This document shows, piece after piece, positions 7,879 to 15,902 of a DNA stretch of 64,000 nt (position 1 is the first letter of the stretch; each line of letters opens with the position of its first letter). The notes below the pieces were generated by a model that had not been told where the DNA came from, did not search any database, and saw only the letters and a list, made by a program, of their open reading frames with translations. The translations under genes and the position numbers were made by a program. The DNA comes from Actinomycetota bacterium (GTDB lineage Bacteria > Actinomycetota > Acidimicrobiia > Acidimicrobiales > JAJPHD01), in assembly GCA_021325455.1 (NCBI GenBank), contig JAJPHD010000014.1, forward strand, positions 1 to 64,000. The letters run 5' to 3'.

Positions 7879-8935
7879 GGGCCACCACCTCGTCCCCCTC
7901 GAAGTCCACCATCACCACCTCCACCTCCACCTGCCCGCCGGCGTGGTCCCGGCAGGCGCCTGCCGCCCGGTGGCAGAGGACGTCGAGGGGACGGGTGTCC
8001 CCGGCCGCCACGCACGCCTCGTAGAAGTGGCGGGCCGTGGCCGTGGCCGTGGCCGCCCGGAGGATGCCCTGGCCCGAGCCAGCGGAGCGGGCCGCTCCCG
8101 CCATGACCTCCCCGTCCACCTTGGAGCGGTGGAAGTGGGTCATCATCACCCCGGCCGCCAGCTTGGTGATCTTGCCGGCCATGGCCACCAGCACCACCCG
8201 GGCGACACCGGCCCTGGCGGCCCGACGGAGGGCCACGCCGGTGTAGTCGCCCACCTCGACGAAGCACACCTGGTCCAGGCCGGGGAAGAGGCGCATGGCC
8301 GCCTGCTCCGAGCGGCTACCGGTGGCAAGGACCACCATCGGCTGCCCCAGGGCCCCCGCCACGTCGATCTGCTGGACCACCGAGGCCCGGTAGGCGGCAG
8401 TGGAGAACGGGCGGACTATGCCGGTGGTGCCGAGGATCGAGATGCCCCCGACAATGCCCAGCCTGGCGTTGGTGGTCTTGACGGCCATGTCCTCGCCGCC
8501 GGGGACGGAGAAGGTCACCTCGAAGGAATGGCTCCCCACCTCCTCCAGGGCGGTGGTGATCATCCGCCGGGGCACCGGGTTGATGGCGGGCGCCCCCACC
8601 GGCAGCCCCAGCCCGGGTTTGGTCACGGTTCCCACCCCCTCGCCCGCCAGCAAGAGGGGCGGGCCGGGGGAGGAACTGGTGAGCCGGGCGGTGGCCGTCA
8701 TGCGGGCCCCGTCCGTGCAGTCGGGGTCATCGCCGGCGTCCTTCACGACCACGGCGCAGGCCGGCCCTTCGGCCTCCACGGGGAAGCGCACCCGGCGGCC
8801 CCCGGGGAGGGCCACCTCCACGTCGGAGGGGACCGAGCCGGTGACGAGGCCGATGGCGGCGGCCTTGGCGGCCGCCGAGGCACAGGTACCCGTGGTCCAG
8901 CCCGTGCGCAGGCCCGGGGGCCGGGTCGGGCTCAC
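7871..8935 (-). CDS. cbiD: cobalt-precorrin-5B C1-methyltransferase
   Basis: CbiD methylates C1 in the anaerobic pathway. The 354-residue protein begins with the family hallmark RTGWTTGTCASAAAKAAA, followed by KDAGDDPDCTDGA, GVGTVTKPGLGLPVG and PAINPVPRRMI. Further on are the expected SILGTTGIVRPFS and GSRSEQAAM blocks. The GTG at 8935 is selected because it overlaps the cobM stop as GTGA; longer readings only run into cobM in another frame. Together with CbiG it indicates the oxygen-independent branch. Confidence 0.92.
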   Translation of the reverse strand: MSPTRPPGLRTGWTTGTCASAAAKAAAIGLVTGSVPSDVEVALPGGRRVRFPVEAEGPACAVVVKDAGDDPDCTDGARMTATARLTSSSPGPPLLLAGEGVGTVTKPGLGLPVGAPAINPVPRRMITTALEEVGSHSFEVTFSVPGGEDMAVKTTNARLGIVGGISILGTTGIVRPFSTAAYRASVVQQIDVAGALGQPMVVLATGSRSEQAAMRLFPGLDQVCFVEVGDYTGVALRRAARAGVARVVLVAMAGKITKLAAGVMMTHFHRSKVDGEVMAGAARSAGSGQGILRAATATATARHFYEACVAAGDTRPLDVLCHRAAGACRDHAGGQVEVEVVMVDFEGDEVVARG

Positions 8936-9786
8936 CGGGACACCCCGGGGGGGAAGGGGCCCGACCCCACCCGCCTCTCGGCTGCACCCGGTATGGGCCG
9001 TCCCTCGGTTGACCCCGGGCGGGACCGCCGGCGGAACAGGTGGGCCCAGCCGGGGTCGTAGAGGTGGCTCCGCAGGCTGTCGGGCCTGTCCCTCCCGAGG
9101 GCCGGTCCCACCAGCACCAGGACCGTGGTGCGGGCCCCGGTGGCAGCCAGGTCGGCGGCGAGTCGGCCCACCGTCGTCCACACCACCCTCTGGTCCGGCC
9201 AGGAGGCCCGGACCACTATCAGCGCCGGGGTGGCCCCGTCGAAGGCGCTGTCGGGCCCGAGCAGCGACTGCTGCAGCTCACGCGGCTGAGCGGCCGAGAG
9301 GAAGACGGCCAGGGTGGCCCCGTGGGCGGCGAAGGAGGCCACGGACTGGCGCTCGGGCATCGAGGAGGCGGTCCGTCCCGCCAGACGGGTGATCACCACG
9401 CTCTGGGCCAGGCCCGGGACCGTCAGCTCGCAGCCGGCAGCGGCAGCGGCCGCCCCGAGCGAGCTCACGCCGGGGACGATCTCGAAGTCGCGCTCCTCTG
9501 CCACGCACCAGTCGATCTGCTCCTGTATGGCGCCATAGACCGAGGGGTCCCCCGAGTGCAGGCGGACGATGGCCGCCCCGGGATGCTGCTCGTAGACCCC
9601 GAGCACGTCCTCCAGGGTCATGCCGGCGGAGTCGTGCACCACCGCCGAGGGGTTGGCGTGGTCGAGGACCGCCCGGGGGACCAGCGACGACGCCCAGACC
9701 ACTACGTCGGCGGCGGCCAGGCGAGCCGCACCCCGCAGGGTGATGAGGTCAGGGGCGCCCGGGCCGGCACCTACGAAGCTGATCAC
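8932..9786 (-). CDS. cobM: precorrin-4 / cobalt-precorrin-4 C11-methyltransferase
   Basis: The 284-residue protein is a tetrapyrrole methyltransferase: ISFVGAGPGAPDLITLRGA at the N-terminus, VRLHSGDPSVYGAIQEQI for the SAM-binding loop, VPGVSSLGAAAAAAGCELTV and SVVITRLAGRT typical of CobM/CbiF. The last 30 residues (after YDPGWAHLFRRR) are a Pro/Gly/Arg-rich extension. The GTG start at 9786 forms a GTGA overlap with the cbiL stop. It is the second gene after the riboswitch. Confidence 0.92.
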   Translation of the reverse strand: MISFVGAGPGAPDLITLRGAARLAAADVVVWASSLVPRAVLDHANPSAVVHDSAGMTLEDVLGVYEQHPGAAIVRLHSGDPSVYGAIQEQIDWCVAEERDFEIVPGVSSLGAAAAAAGCELTVPGLAQSVVITRLAGRTASSMPERQSVASFAAHGATLAVFLSAAQPRELQQSLLGPDSAFDGATPALIVVRASWPDQRVVWTTVGRLAADLAATGARTTVLVLVGPALGRDRPDSLRSHLYDPGWAHLFRRRSRPGSTEGRPIPGAAERRVGSGPFPPGVSR

Positions 9787-10514
9787 CCGTCCACCCTCCC
9801 GGCTGGCGGCACGATCACCGTCACCAGGTAGGCGGCCGGGCCGGAGGCCAGCTCGGCCACGGGCCCCACCCGCTGGCCCGGCAGGCCGAGGAGCTCCCCG
9901 GCCATCGCTCCCTCCAGCCTGCCCACCTCCTCCAGGAGCTTGGCCATGGCCGGCAGGTGCCGGCCGCCCTTGTAGACGACGACCGCCCGTGAGGGATCCT
10001 CCAGGGCCTGGGACAGGGTCTCGGTGCCGTCCAGGGCGGTGACCAGCGACAGGGCCCCGGTGCCTTCGGCCAGCGGGACCCCGGCCATGGCCGCCAGGGC
10101 CTGGAAGGCCATGATCCCGGGGACGGTCGTCACCTCGACCTGCGGCCTCAGCCGGGTCACCTCGGACGCCAGGGAGGAGAAAGTGGAGTAGATGTTGGGG
10201 TCGCCGAGGGTCACGAAGGCGACGTGCTCGCCGGCATCGAGCCAGGGGACCAGCTCCCGGGCCGGCCCGGAGGCCGGCGAGCTGGGCCCCCCCGTCCCCA
10301 TGGGGAAGACGACGCGCTCGACCCGGAGGTGGGGGCGGACCTGGCGCACCACCGACTCGGCCCGGCCCACGGCATCGGGGGCGCCCGAGGGCGCCACCAC
10401 CCGGTCGGCGGCGTCCAGGGCCCCCAGGGCCTGGAGGGTGACCAGGTCCGGGTGGCCGGGGCCGACGCCGACCCCGGTCAGGCGGGCGGGTGGTGTGGAG
10501 GATGGGGCCGTCAT
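9783..10514 (-). CDS. cbiL: precorrin-2 / cobalt-factor II C20-methyltransferase
   Basis: This is the first gene of the riboswitch-controlled arm. The 243-residue product has LTGVGVGPGHPDLVTLQAL, FVTLGDPNIYSTFSSLASEV and VTTVPGIMAFQALAAMAGVP, which are specific to CobI/CbiL. The middle insert with VFPMGTGG and the late VVVYKGGRHLP also fit. The ATG at 10514 follows AGGA about ten bases upstream, in the leader just below the cobalamin riboswitch. Whether the substrate carries cobalt cannot be read from sequence; the neighbouring cbiX, cbiD and cbiGH favour the cobalt-containing route. Confidence 0.9.
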   Translation of the reverse strand: MTAPSSTPPARLTGVGVGPGHPDLVTLQALGALDAADRVVAPSGAPDAVGRAESVVRQVRPHLRVERVVFPMGTGGPSSPASGPARELVPWLDAGEHVAFVTLGDPNIYSTFSSLASEVTRLRPQVEVTTVPGIMAFQALAAMAGVPLAEGTGALSLVTALDGTETLSQALEDPSRAVVVYKGGRHLPAMAKLLEEVGRLEGAMAGELLGLPGQRVGPVAELASGPAAYLVTVIVPPAGRVDG

Positions 10515-10529
10515 GTCTTGGTCCTGGGC

Positions 10530-10645
10530 ACCTCGGCAAGGTTCGGGGGTCGCGCCGGCCTCCTGGCTCCCGGGCAGGGCGACGGGCGCCCCCGGTCACA
10601 GTGGCTGCCGCGCCGGACTCCCACCGGCTTGCCGCCTCGCGACCC
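10530..10645 (-). promoter_or_regulatory. cobalamin riboswitch upstream of cbiL
   Basis: Reading the minus strand, the leader has AAGCCGGTGGGAGTCCGG, then GCGGCAGCCACTGTGACC, then GGGAGCCAGGAGGCCGG. These match in order the conserved core and B12-box elements of cobalamin riboswitches (CCGGTG, CCACTGT, GCCAGGAGACC). It fills the 139-base gap between cobB and cbiL, so adenosylcobalamin would switch off the downstream arm while cysHDN-cobO-cobB upstream escapes direct control. The edges are approximate. Confidence 0.85.
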
Positions 10646-10650
10646 GGGCG

Positions 10651-10656
10651 AGCCTA
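10651..10656 (-). promoter_or_regulatory. probable -10 box of the cbiL riboswitch leader
   Basis: TAGGCT on the minus strand, the same hexamer used in front of the second riboswitch and cysH. Its first three bases are the cobB stop codon TAG. Initiation about seven bases on would start the RNA right at the riboswitch, giving the arm its own promoter inside the longer unit. Confidence 0.5.
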
Positions 10657-12054
10657 TCCCTGCTCGTGCTCCGGCCGCTCCCCCCGCAGGGGGGGGAGGG
10701 AGCCCCTGGCGGCGGCAGCCACGAAGCGCTCCGCCGGCTCCGGGTCCGCCCCGAGGTGCAGATGGAGGTAGGAGGCGAGCATGGTGGGGGAGGCCCAGCC
10801 CCCTCGGCTCGCTCCATGGCGCCCCCTCATCTCCAGGGCCCCCCCGGGGGGCTCCAGCTGGGAGTAGTGGAACTCGTGGCCCTTGAGGACGGTCCCGGCC
10901 GGGGCCAGCGGGGATTCCTCCAGGGCCCGGGCCCGCCGGTAGCCGAGGGTGAGCCGCTCACCCATCGTCCCGTCGGCCGGCACCACCCCGCACAACGGCC
11001 GTCGGTCCAGCGAGCGGGCCAGCCAGAGGAGGCCTCCGCACTCGGCCCAGGTCACCAGGCCGCCCCGCACCCGGGCGGCGGCGTCGGCCAGCAGGGAGGT
11101 GTTGGCCGCCAGCGACTGGAGGAAGACCTCCGGGAAGCCGCCGCCCACGTAGAGCCCCTGGACCCCGGCGGGCAGGGCGGGCGCCGTGAGGGGGTCGAAC
11201 CCGACCAGCTCGGCGCCGGCCTCCTCCAGGCGCTCCAGGTTGTCGGGGTAGGCGAAGCTGAAGGCAGGGCCGCCCGCCACCGCCACCCGGGCCCTCCCCG
11301 ACTCCCTCGCCCTGGCCACGGGGGAGGTGGGCCGCCCCGGCGCCGCCTGGGCCAGAGCGAGCAATCCGCTCACGTCGAGCTGCTGCTCGAGGCGGGCCGC
11401 CAGGCGGTCCAGCGCCCTGGCGGCCCCGGCCCGGTCCTCCACGACCGGCACCAGGCCCAGGTGGCGGTCCCGCCATGCCATGGCCTCGTCCCGGCGCAGG
11501 GCCCCGAGGACGGGAACCCCCACGGGGGCCAGGGCCTCCCTGAGCAGGATCTCGTGGCCATCGCTGCCCACCCGGTTGAGCACCACGCCGGCCACCCGCA
11601 CCTCGGGGTGCCAGGTGGCGAACCCGTGCACGAGGGGGGCCACAGAGGCGGAGAGGGCGGAGGCGTCCACCACCAGCACCACGGGTGCCTCCAGCAGGGC
11701 GGCCACCTGGGCCGTAGAGGCGGTGTCGAGCTGGGGAGGGGACGGTGCCGGACCGGCTCCGTCGAACAGCCCCATGACCCCCTCGACGACCAGCACGTCC
11801 GAGCCCTTGGCGGCCCGGGCCGCCAGGGGGGCCATGGCCTCGGGGCCACAGATCCAGGCATCGAGGTTCCTTCCCGGGCGGCCGGTGGCGAGGGAGTGGT
11901 AGCCCGGGTCTATGAAGTCCGGGCCCACCTTGGCCGATGCCACCCGCAGCCCCCGGCGGGCCAGGGCTGCCATGAGCCCGGTGGCAACGGTGGTCTTCCC
12001 CGCCCCCGAGTGGGTCCCTGCCACCACCAGGCGGGGCCCCAGCCGGGGCGTCAA
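10654..12054 (-). CDS. cobB: cobyrinate / hydrogenobyrinate a,c-diamide synthase
   Basis: The enzyme amidates the a and c side chains of the corrin ring using glutamine and ATP. The 466-residue product has a P-loop near the start (VVAGTHSGAGKTTVATGL), the DTBS-like KVGPDFIDPGYH and EGVMGLFDG motifs, and a C-terminal glutamine amidotransferase domain with the nucleophile in WAECGGLLWL and a His in LASYLHLHLG. The likely start is an unusual TTG at 12054 that overlaps the cobO stop as TTGA, matching the overlap style of this block; in-frame GTG codons ten and eleven codons on are alternatives. The TAG stop doubles as part of the next promoter hexamer. Confidence 0.9.
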   Translation of the reverse strand: MTPRLGPRLVVAGTHSGAGKTTVATGLMAALARRGLRVASAKVGPDFIDPGYHSLATGRPGRNLDAWICGPEAMAPLAARAAKGSDVLVVEGVMGLFDGAGPAPSPPQLDTASTAQVAALLEAPVVLVVDASALSASVAPLVHGFATWHPEVRVAGVVLNRVGSDGHEILLREALAPVGVPVLGALRRDEAMAWRDRHLGLVPVVEDRAGAARALDRLAARLEQQLDVSGLLALAQAAPGRPTSPVARARESGRARVAVAGGPAFSFAYPDNLERLEEAGAELVGFDPLTAPALPAGVQGLYVGGGFPEVFLQSLAANTSLLADAAARVRGGLVTWAECGGLLWLARSLDRRPLCGVVPADGTMGERLTLGYRRARALEESPLAPAGTVLKGHEFHYSQLEPPGGALEMRGRHGASRGGWASPTMLASYLHLHLGADPEPAERFVAAAARGSLPPLRGERPEHEQG

Positions 12055-12575
12055 TACTCGATGCCCTTCTTGGCCTTGATCCCCCGGTCGTAGGCATGCT
12101 TGACCTTGCGCATCTCGGTGACGGTGTCGGCCAGCGCCACGATCTCCTCGGGGGCGTCCCGGCCCGTGATCACCACGTTGGTGTGGGGGGCCCGGCCGGC
12201 GATCCCCGCCACCACGTCGGCCACCGGCACCCAGCCGTACTTCATGGCATAGGTGAGCTCGTCCAGGATGAGCAGGTCGTAGTCTCCCGAGGCCAGCTTG
12301 TCCCGGGCCACCTCCCAGGCGTGGCGCCCCTTGGCCGCCGTCTCGTCCAGGTCGGCGGACTCCCAGGTGAAGCCGTCGCCCAGGGTGTGCCACTCGATGC
12401 CCAGATGGTCGGCCAGCTTGCGCTCGCCCACCTTCCACTTCCCGCCCTTGACGAACTGGACCACCCCTACCCGCCATCCCCGGGCCCACCCACGGCCCAT
12501 CACACCGAAGGCCGCCGACGACTTCCCCTTGCCGTGGCCGGTGTTGACCAGCACGAGTGACTCGGCGCGGGCCAT
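12051..12575 (-). CDS. cobO: cob(I)yrinic acid a,c-diamide adenosyltransferase
   Basis: CobO adds the 5'-deoxyadenosyl group to the reduced cobalt. The 174-residue protein has the nucleotide loop VNTGHGKGKSSAAFG and the family blocks VQFVKGGKWKVGE, LLILDELTYAMKYGW and VVITGRDAPEEIVALAD. Length and order match the CobO/BtuR family throughout. It starts only 18 bases after cysN, so it is probably transcribed with the sulfate genes, and its stop overlaps the cobB start as TTGA. Confidence 0.93.
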   Translation of the reverse strand: MARAESLVLVNTGHGKGKSSAAFGVMGRGWARGWRVGVVQFVKGGKWKVGERKLADHLGIEWHTLGDGFTWESADLDETAAKGRHAWEVARDKLASGDYDLLILDELTYAMKYGWVPVADVVAGIAGRAPHTNVVITGRDAPEEIVALADTVTEMRKVKHAYDRGIKAKKGIEY

Positions 12576-12593
12576 GGAGGGGAGGGTACCGGA

Positions 12594-13889
12594 TCAGGCG
12601 CCGATGGGGGGAGGGCCCACCATGCCGGCCCCCACGGTGGCGTTGGTCCCCTCCTCGATGAGGATGAAGCTCCCCGTGGCCCGGCTCACCCGGTAGGGGT
12701 CGACGGCGAGGGGGGTGGCCACGGCCAGGGTGGCCAGCCCGATGTCGTTGGGCGCCAGCGAGCCGGCCGGCTCGCTGGCGAGGCGGTTGACGTCCAGGCG
12801 GCCGCTCACGGCGCGCACCACGGCCCGGGTGGTCCTGGTCGTGTGCTTGAGGCGGTACCTCTGGCCCGGGGCCAGCTCCTTGGTCCCGAACCAGCACACG
12901 GTGGCCTCCACCTCCGAGGTCACGGTGGGAGGCTCGGCTACCGGGGCCAGGAGGTCCCCCCTGCCCACGTCGAGGTCGTCGGCCAGGTGGACGGTGACCG
13001 ACAGGGGGCCGCTGGCCTCCTCCAGGGGGCCGTCGAAGGTCCGGATGGAGGAGATGGTGGTGGTGAGCCCGCCGGGGAGGGCCACGACGGCGTCACCCGG
13101 GCGCAGGCCGGACCCGCTCAACAGACCGGCGTAGGACCGCCCCCCTCCGGGAAGGCGGACCACCCACTGCACCGGCAGGCGGGCGGGGCCACCGGCAGCC
13201 TCGTCCACCGGGGCCTGCTCGAGGGCCTCGACCAGGGTCGGCCCCGAGTACCAGGAGGCCGCCCCCGAGGGCTCCACCACCCAGTCCCCGTGAAGGGCCG
13301 ATACCGGGACGCCCACCACTTCCTCCATGCCCAGGCGGCGAGCCAGCGAGGTCACCTCGGCCATGACGGAGGAGAAGGCCTCCTCGGACCAGCCCGCCAG
13401 GTCCATCTTGTTCGCCGCCACCACCACCCGGCGCACCCCGAGGAGGGCGGCGATGCAGAGGTGCCTGCGGGTCTGCTCCCGCAAGCCGTGGCGGGCGTCG
13501 ACTACCAGCACGACCAGCTCGGCGGTGGAGGAGCCGGTGGCCATGTTCCGGGTGTACTGGACGTGGCCAGGGCAGTCGGCGATGATCAGCTTGCGCCGGG
13601 GAGTAGCCGCGTAGCGGTAGGCCACGTCGATGGTGATCCCCTGCTCCCGCTCGGCCCGGAGGCCGTCGGTCACGAAGGCCAGGTCGACCTCGGCCAGCCC
13701 CCTGCGCTGGCTGGCCTCGGCCAGGGCGCTCAGCTGGTCGTCCAGGAGCTGGCGGCTGTCGTGCAGGAGCCGGCCTATGAGCGTGCTCTTGCCGTCGTCG
13801 ACGGCTCCCACCGCTGCCAGGCGAAGGAGCTCGGTGCCGGCCGAGGTGGGGTCGAGGACCGTCCCCCGGGCCGGGTCGGGCCCGCTCAT
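12594..13889 (-). CDS. cysN: sulfate adenylyltransferase subunit 1 (GTPase)
   Basis: CysN couples GTP hydrolysis to adenosine 5'-phosphosulfate formation by CysD. The 431-residue protein has G1 in GAVDDGKSTLIGRLLHDS, an effector region EREQGITIDVAYRY, G3 in IADCPGHVQYTRNMATGSS and G4 in AANKMDL, then beta-barrel domains. It lacks a fused C-terminal APS kinase, and no cysC is in the window, so APS rather than PAPS is the likely end product. The start ATG shares one base with the cysD stop (TGATG). Confidence 0.94.
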   Translation of the reverse strand: MSGPDPARGTVLDPTSAGTELLRLAAVGAVDDGKSTLIGRLLHDSRQLLDDQLSALAEASQRRGLAEVDLAFVTDGLRAEREQGITIDVAYRYAATPRRKLIIADCPGHVQYTRNMATGSSTAELVVLVVDARHGLREQTRRHLCIAALLGVRRVVVAANKMDLAGWSEEAFSSVMAEVTSLARRLGMEEVVGVPVSALHGDWVVEPSGAASWYSGPTLVEALEQAPVDEAAGGPARLPVQWVVRLPGGGRSYAGLLSGSGLRPGDAVVALPGGLTTTISSIRTFDGPLEEASGPLSVTVHLADDLDVGRGDLLAPVAEPPTVTSEVEATVCWFGTKELAPGQRYRLKHTTRTTRAVVRAVSGRLDVNRLASEPAGSLAPNDIGLATLAVATPLAVDPYRVSRATGSFILIEEGTNATVGAGMVGPPPIGA

Positions 13890-14833
13890 CAGAAGTATCC
13901 CTCCCTCTTGCGGTCCTCCATGGCCGACTCGGAGAAGCGGTCATCGGCCCGGGTGGCGCCCCGTTCGGTCACCCGGGAGGTGGCCACCTCGGCTATCACG
14001 GCCTCCACCGAGGCGGCATCTGAGCGTACGGCCCCCGTGCAGGTGGCATCCCCCACGGTCCGGAACCTCACCGTGGCCTCCTCCACCTGCTCGCCGGGGC
14101 GGGGCTGGACCCAGGGACCCACCGCCAGGAGCATGCCGTCGCGCTGCACGACGAGGCGGCGGTGGGCGAAGTAGATCGAGGGCAGCTCGAGCCCCTCTCG
14201 GGCCACGTACTGCCACACGTCCAGCTCGGTCCAGTCCGACAGCGGGAAGGCCCGCAGGTGCTCGCCAGGGCCCACCTCGCCCTGGTACAGGTGCCACAGC
14301 TCGGGCCTCTGGTTGCGGGGGTCCCAGCCCCCCAGGGCGTCGCGGAACGAAAGCACCCGCTCCTTGGCCCGGGCCTTGTCCTCGTCCCGGCGGGCCCCTC
14401 CGATGAGGGCGTCGAAGCCGTGCTCGGCCACCGCGTCGAGCAGGGTCACGCTCTGCAGTCGGTTGCGCGAGGAGCCCGGTGGGACGTCCGCCACCCGGCC
14501 GGCGTCGATGGAGTCCTGCACCGAGGCCACGATGAGCCTCTCGCCCAGCTCGGCCACCCGGCGGTCACGGAACTCCAGGGCCTCGGGGAAGTTGTGGCCG
14601 GTGTCCACATGCAGGATGGGGAAGGGGAAGCGGGCCGGGCGGAAGGCCTTCTCGGCCAGGCGCAGGAGAACCGCCGAGTCCTTCCCCCCGCTGAACAGGA
14701 GGGCCGGCCGCTCGCACTCGGCCGCCACCTCTCTCAGGACGAAGATGGAGTGCGACTCCAGGGCGTCCAGGTGCGATCCGGGCCGCGAGCGCCGGACGCG
14801 GCCGCGACTGGCGTCGTGCTCGAGGGTCGTCAC
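13889..14833 (-). CDS. cysD: sulfate adenylyltransferase subunit 2
   Basis: CysD is the catalytic ATP sulfurylase subunit that makes APS from sulfate and ATP. The 314-residue protein shows LDALESHSIFVLREVAAECE, the PP-loop LLFSGGKDSAVLLRLAEKAF, LHVDTGHNFPEALEFRD and LIGGARRDEDKARAKER, all standard. Its C-terminus (DRKREGYF) is the usual CysD end. The GTG start at 14833 has AGGAG eight bases upstream. It lies between cysH and cysN in one minus-strand unit. Confidence 0.94.
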   Translation of the reverse strand: MTTLEHDASRGRVRRSRPGSHLDALESHSIFVLREVAAECERPALLFSGGKDSAVLLRLAEKAFRPARFPFPILHVDTGHNFPEALEFRDRRVAELGERLIVASVQDSIDAGRVADVPPGSSRNRLQSVTLLDAVAEHGFDALIGGARRDEDKARAKERVLSFRDALGGWDPRNQRPELWHLYQGEVGPGEHLRAFPLSDWTELDVWQYVAREGLELPSIYFAHRRLVVQRDGMLLAVGPWVQPRPGEQVEEATVRFRTVGDATCTGAVRSDAASVEAVIAEVATSRVTERGATRADDRFSESAMEDRKREGYF

Positions 14834-14899
14834 AAGCGGGCTCCTAGTCTCGGGGGGAAGGCCACCGGATCTCCGCCGGTCGGGGGCCGGGCGGCCAGG

Positions 14900-15616
14900 C
14901 TACCAGGGGGCATCGGGGCCACCGGGCCTGGTCTCACCACCCACGTGCAGCCCACACTCGGTCTTGCCGGTGCCCCGCCAGCGGCCGGCCCGGGGGTCCT
15001 CGCCCGGACGGACCGGGGTGGTGGTGGGCGCACAGCCGATGGAGACATAGCCCCGGCTGGCCAGGGGATGACGGGGGAGGGAGTGCTCGGCCATGTAGGA
15101 GGCCATCTCCTCGTCGCTCCAGGCGGCCAGGGGGTTCAGCTTCACCATCCCCCGGCTGGCGTCCCAACCCACCACCGGGGCGTCGGCCCGCTCCGGGGTG
15201 TCAACCCTGCGCAGGCCGGTGATCCAGGCCTCCTTCCCCTGCAGGGCCCGGTTGAGCGGCTCCACCTTGCGAACCTGGCAGCACCACTCGGTGCCGCACG
15301 GCCAGGTGGACGGCGATACCTCCGGCCCGACCACGCGCAGGTTGAGGTCGTAGCGCCGGCGGACCTCCTCCACGTACTCCAGGGTCTCGGGGAAGTGGAA
15401 ACCGGTGTCGAGGAAGACCACCTCGATGCCCGGGTCCACCTTGGCCGCCAGGTCGATGATCACGCAGTCCTGGAAGGAGGAGGCCAGGCTGACCCCGGCT
15501 CCGAAGATCTCCACGGCCCAGCCGATGACCTCGGCGGCCGGGGCCGCCTCGAACCGGTGGTTCAGGTCCTCGAGGTCAGGGGGGGAGAGGGGAGCACTGC
15601 CTTTTGTTACGGACAC
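14900..15616 (-). CDS. cysH: APS/PAPS reductase with an incomplete cluster motif
   Basis: The enzyme reduces activated sulfate to sulfite. The 238-residue protein has the PP-loop-type LASSFQDCVIIDLAAKV, FLDTGFHFPETLEY, the double-Cys motif WCCQVRKVEPL (Cys112, Cys113) and the catalytic tail TECGLH (Cys221). Iron-sulfur APS reductases normally also have a CxxC; here the segment reads IGCAPTTTPV, so Cys195 is present but the second position, residue 198, is Thr. The codon is ACC, two changes from a Cys codon. With no APS kinase nearby an APS substrate is expected, but the cluster may be altered. The GTG start sits seven bases after TAGGCT. Confidence 0.9.
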   Translation of the reverse strand: MSVTKGSAPLSPPDLEDLNHRFEAAPAAEVIGWAVEIFGAGVSLASSFQDCVIIDLAAKVDPGIEVVFLDTGFHFPETLEYVEEVRRRYDLNLRVVGPEVSPSTWPCGTEWCCQVRKVEPLNRALQGKEAWITGLRRVDTPERADAPVVGWDASRGMVKLNPLAAWSDEEMASYMAEHSLPRHPLASRGYVSIGCAPTTTPVRPGEDPRAGRWRGTGKTECGLHVGGETRPGGPDAPW

Positions 15617-15623
15617 ATGACGA

Positions 15624-15629
15624 AGCCTA
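15624..15629 (-). promoter_or_regulatory. probable leaderless -10 box for cysH
   Basis: Minus-strand TAGGCT ends seven bases before the cysH GTG, and no Shine-Dalgarno sequence precedes that codon at a usable distance. This spacing would put the transcript start at or next to the start codon. Confidence 0.5.
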
Positions 15630-15631
15630 GC

Positions 15632-15656
15632 AAGCCTGACCTCCCAGGTCAGGCTT
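15632..15656. promoter_or_regulatory. perfect 11+3+11 palindrome between cysH and the B12 operon
   Basis: The arms are aagcctgacct and aggtcaggctt with a CCC centre. The element lies just upstream of the cysH -10 box and 26 bases upstream of the TAGGCT hexamer of the second riboswitch. A terminator is unlikely because the flanking genes diverge. A shared operator, or an RNA hairpin in a longer cysH leader, are the two readings. Confidence 0.55.
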
Positions 15657-15682
15657 TGCCGCCTCGGGGCGGCCGCCCGTAC

Positions 15683-15688
15683 TAGGCT
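15683..15688 (+). promoter_or_regulatory. probable -10 box of the cbiZ riboswitch leader
   Basis: TAGGCT lies directly before the conserved riboswitch core, at the same relative place as the TAGGCT at 10651-10656 on the other arm. No good -35 is visible at 16-18 bases. Confidence 0.5.
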
Positions 15689-15692
15689 GTCG

Positions 15693-15840
15693 GACCGCAG
15701 AGCAGGGAACCCGGTGCGAATCCGGGGCTGTCCCGCAACTGTCACCGGGGAGCGATCCTCACCGTGGCCACGGCCCCAGCGGGCGGGAAGGCCGGGGAGA
15801 GCGCCGATCCGGGAGCCAGGAGACCTGCCTGTCCGGGCGG
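15693..15840 (+). promoter_or_regulatory. cobalamin riboswitch upstream of cbiZ
   Basis: The plus strand carries AGGGAACCCGGTGCGAATCC, then CTGTCCCGCAACTGTCACC, then GCGGGAAGGCCGGGGAG and finally GAGCCAGGAGACCTGCC, a near-canonical cobalamin riboswitch. Just after it, 9-base arms at 15849-15857 and 15877-15885 form a strong hairpin ahead of the GAGGAG ribosome site of cbiZ, a plausible expression platform. It would control cbiZ through chlID. Confidence 0.93.
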
Positions 15841-15902
15841 CCCGGCGCGGGCCGGCCGGTGGCCTTGGCCGGCGCTGGCCGGCCCTGAGGGCGAGGAGAC
15901 GC

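Noticed and set aside
15849-15885. Hairpin after the second riboswitch as an independent terminator
   Set aside because: It sits between the B12 box and the cbiZ ribosome site, so it is better read as part of the riboswitch expression platform.
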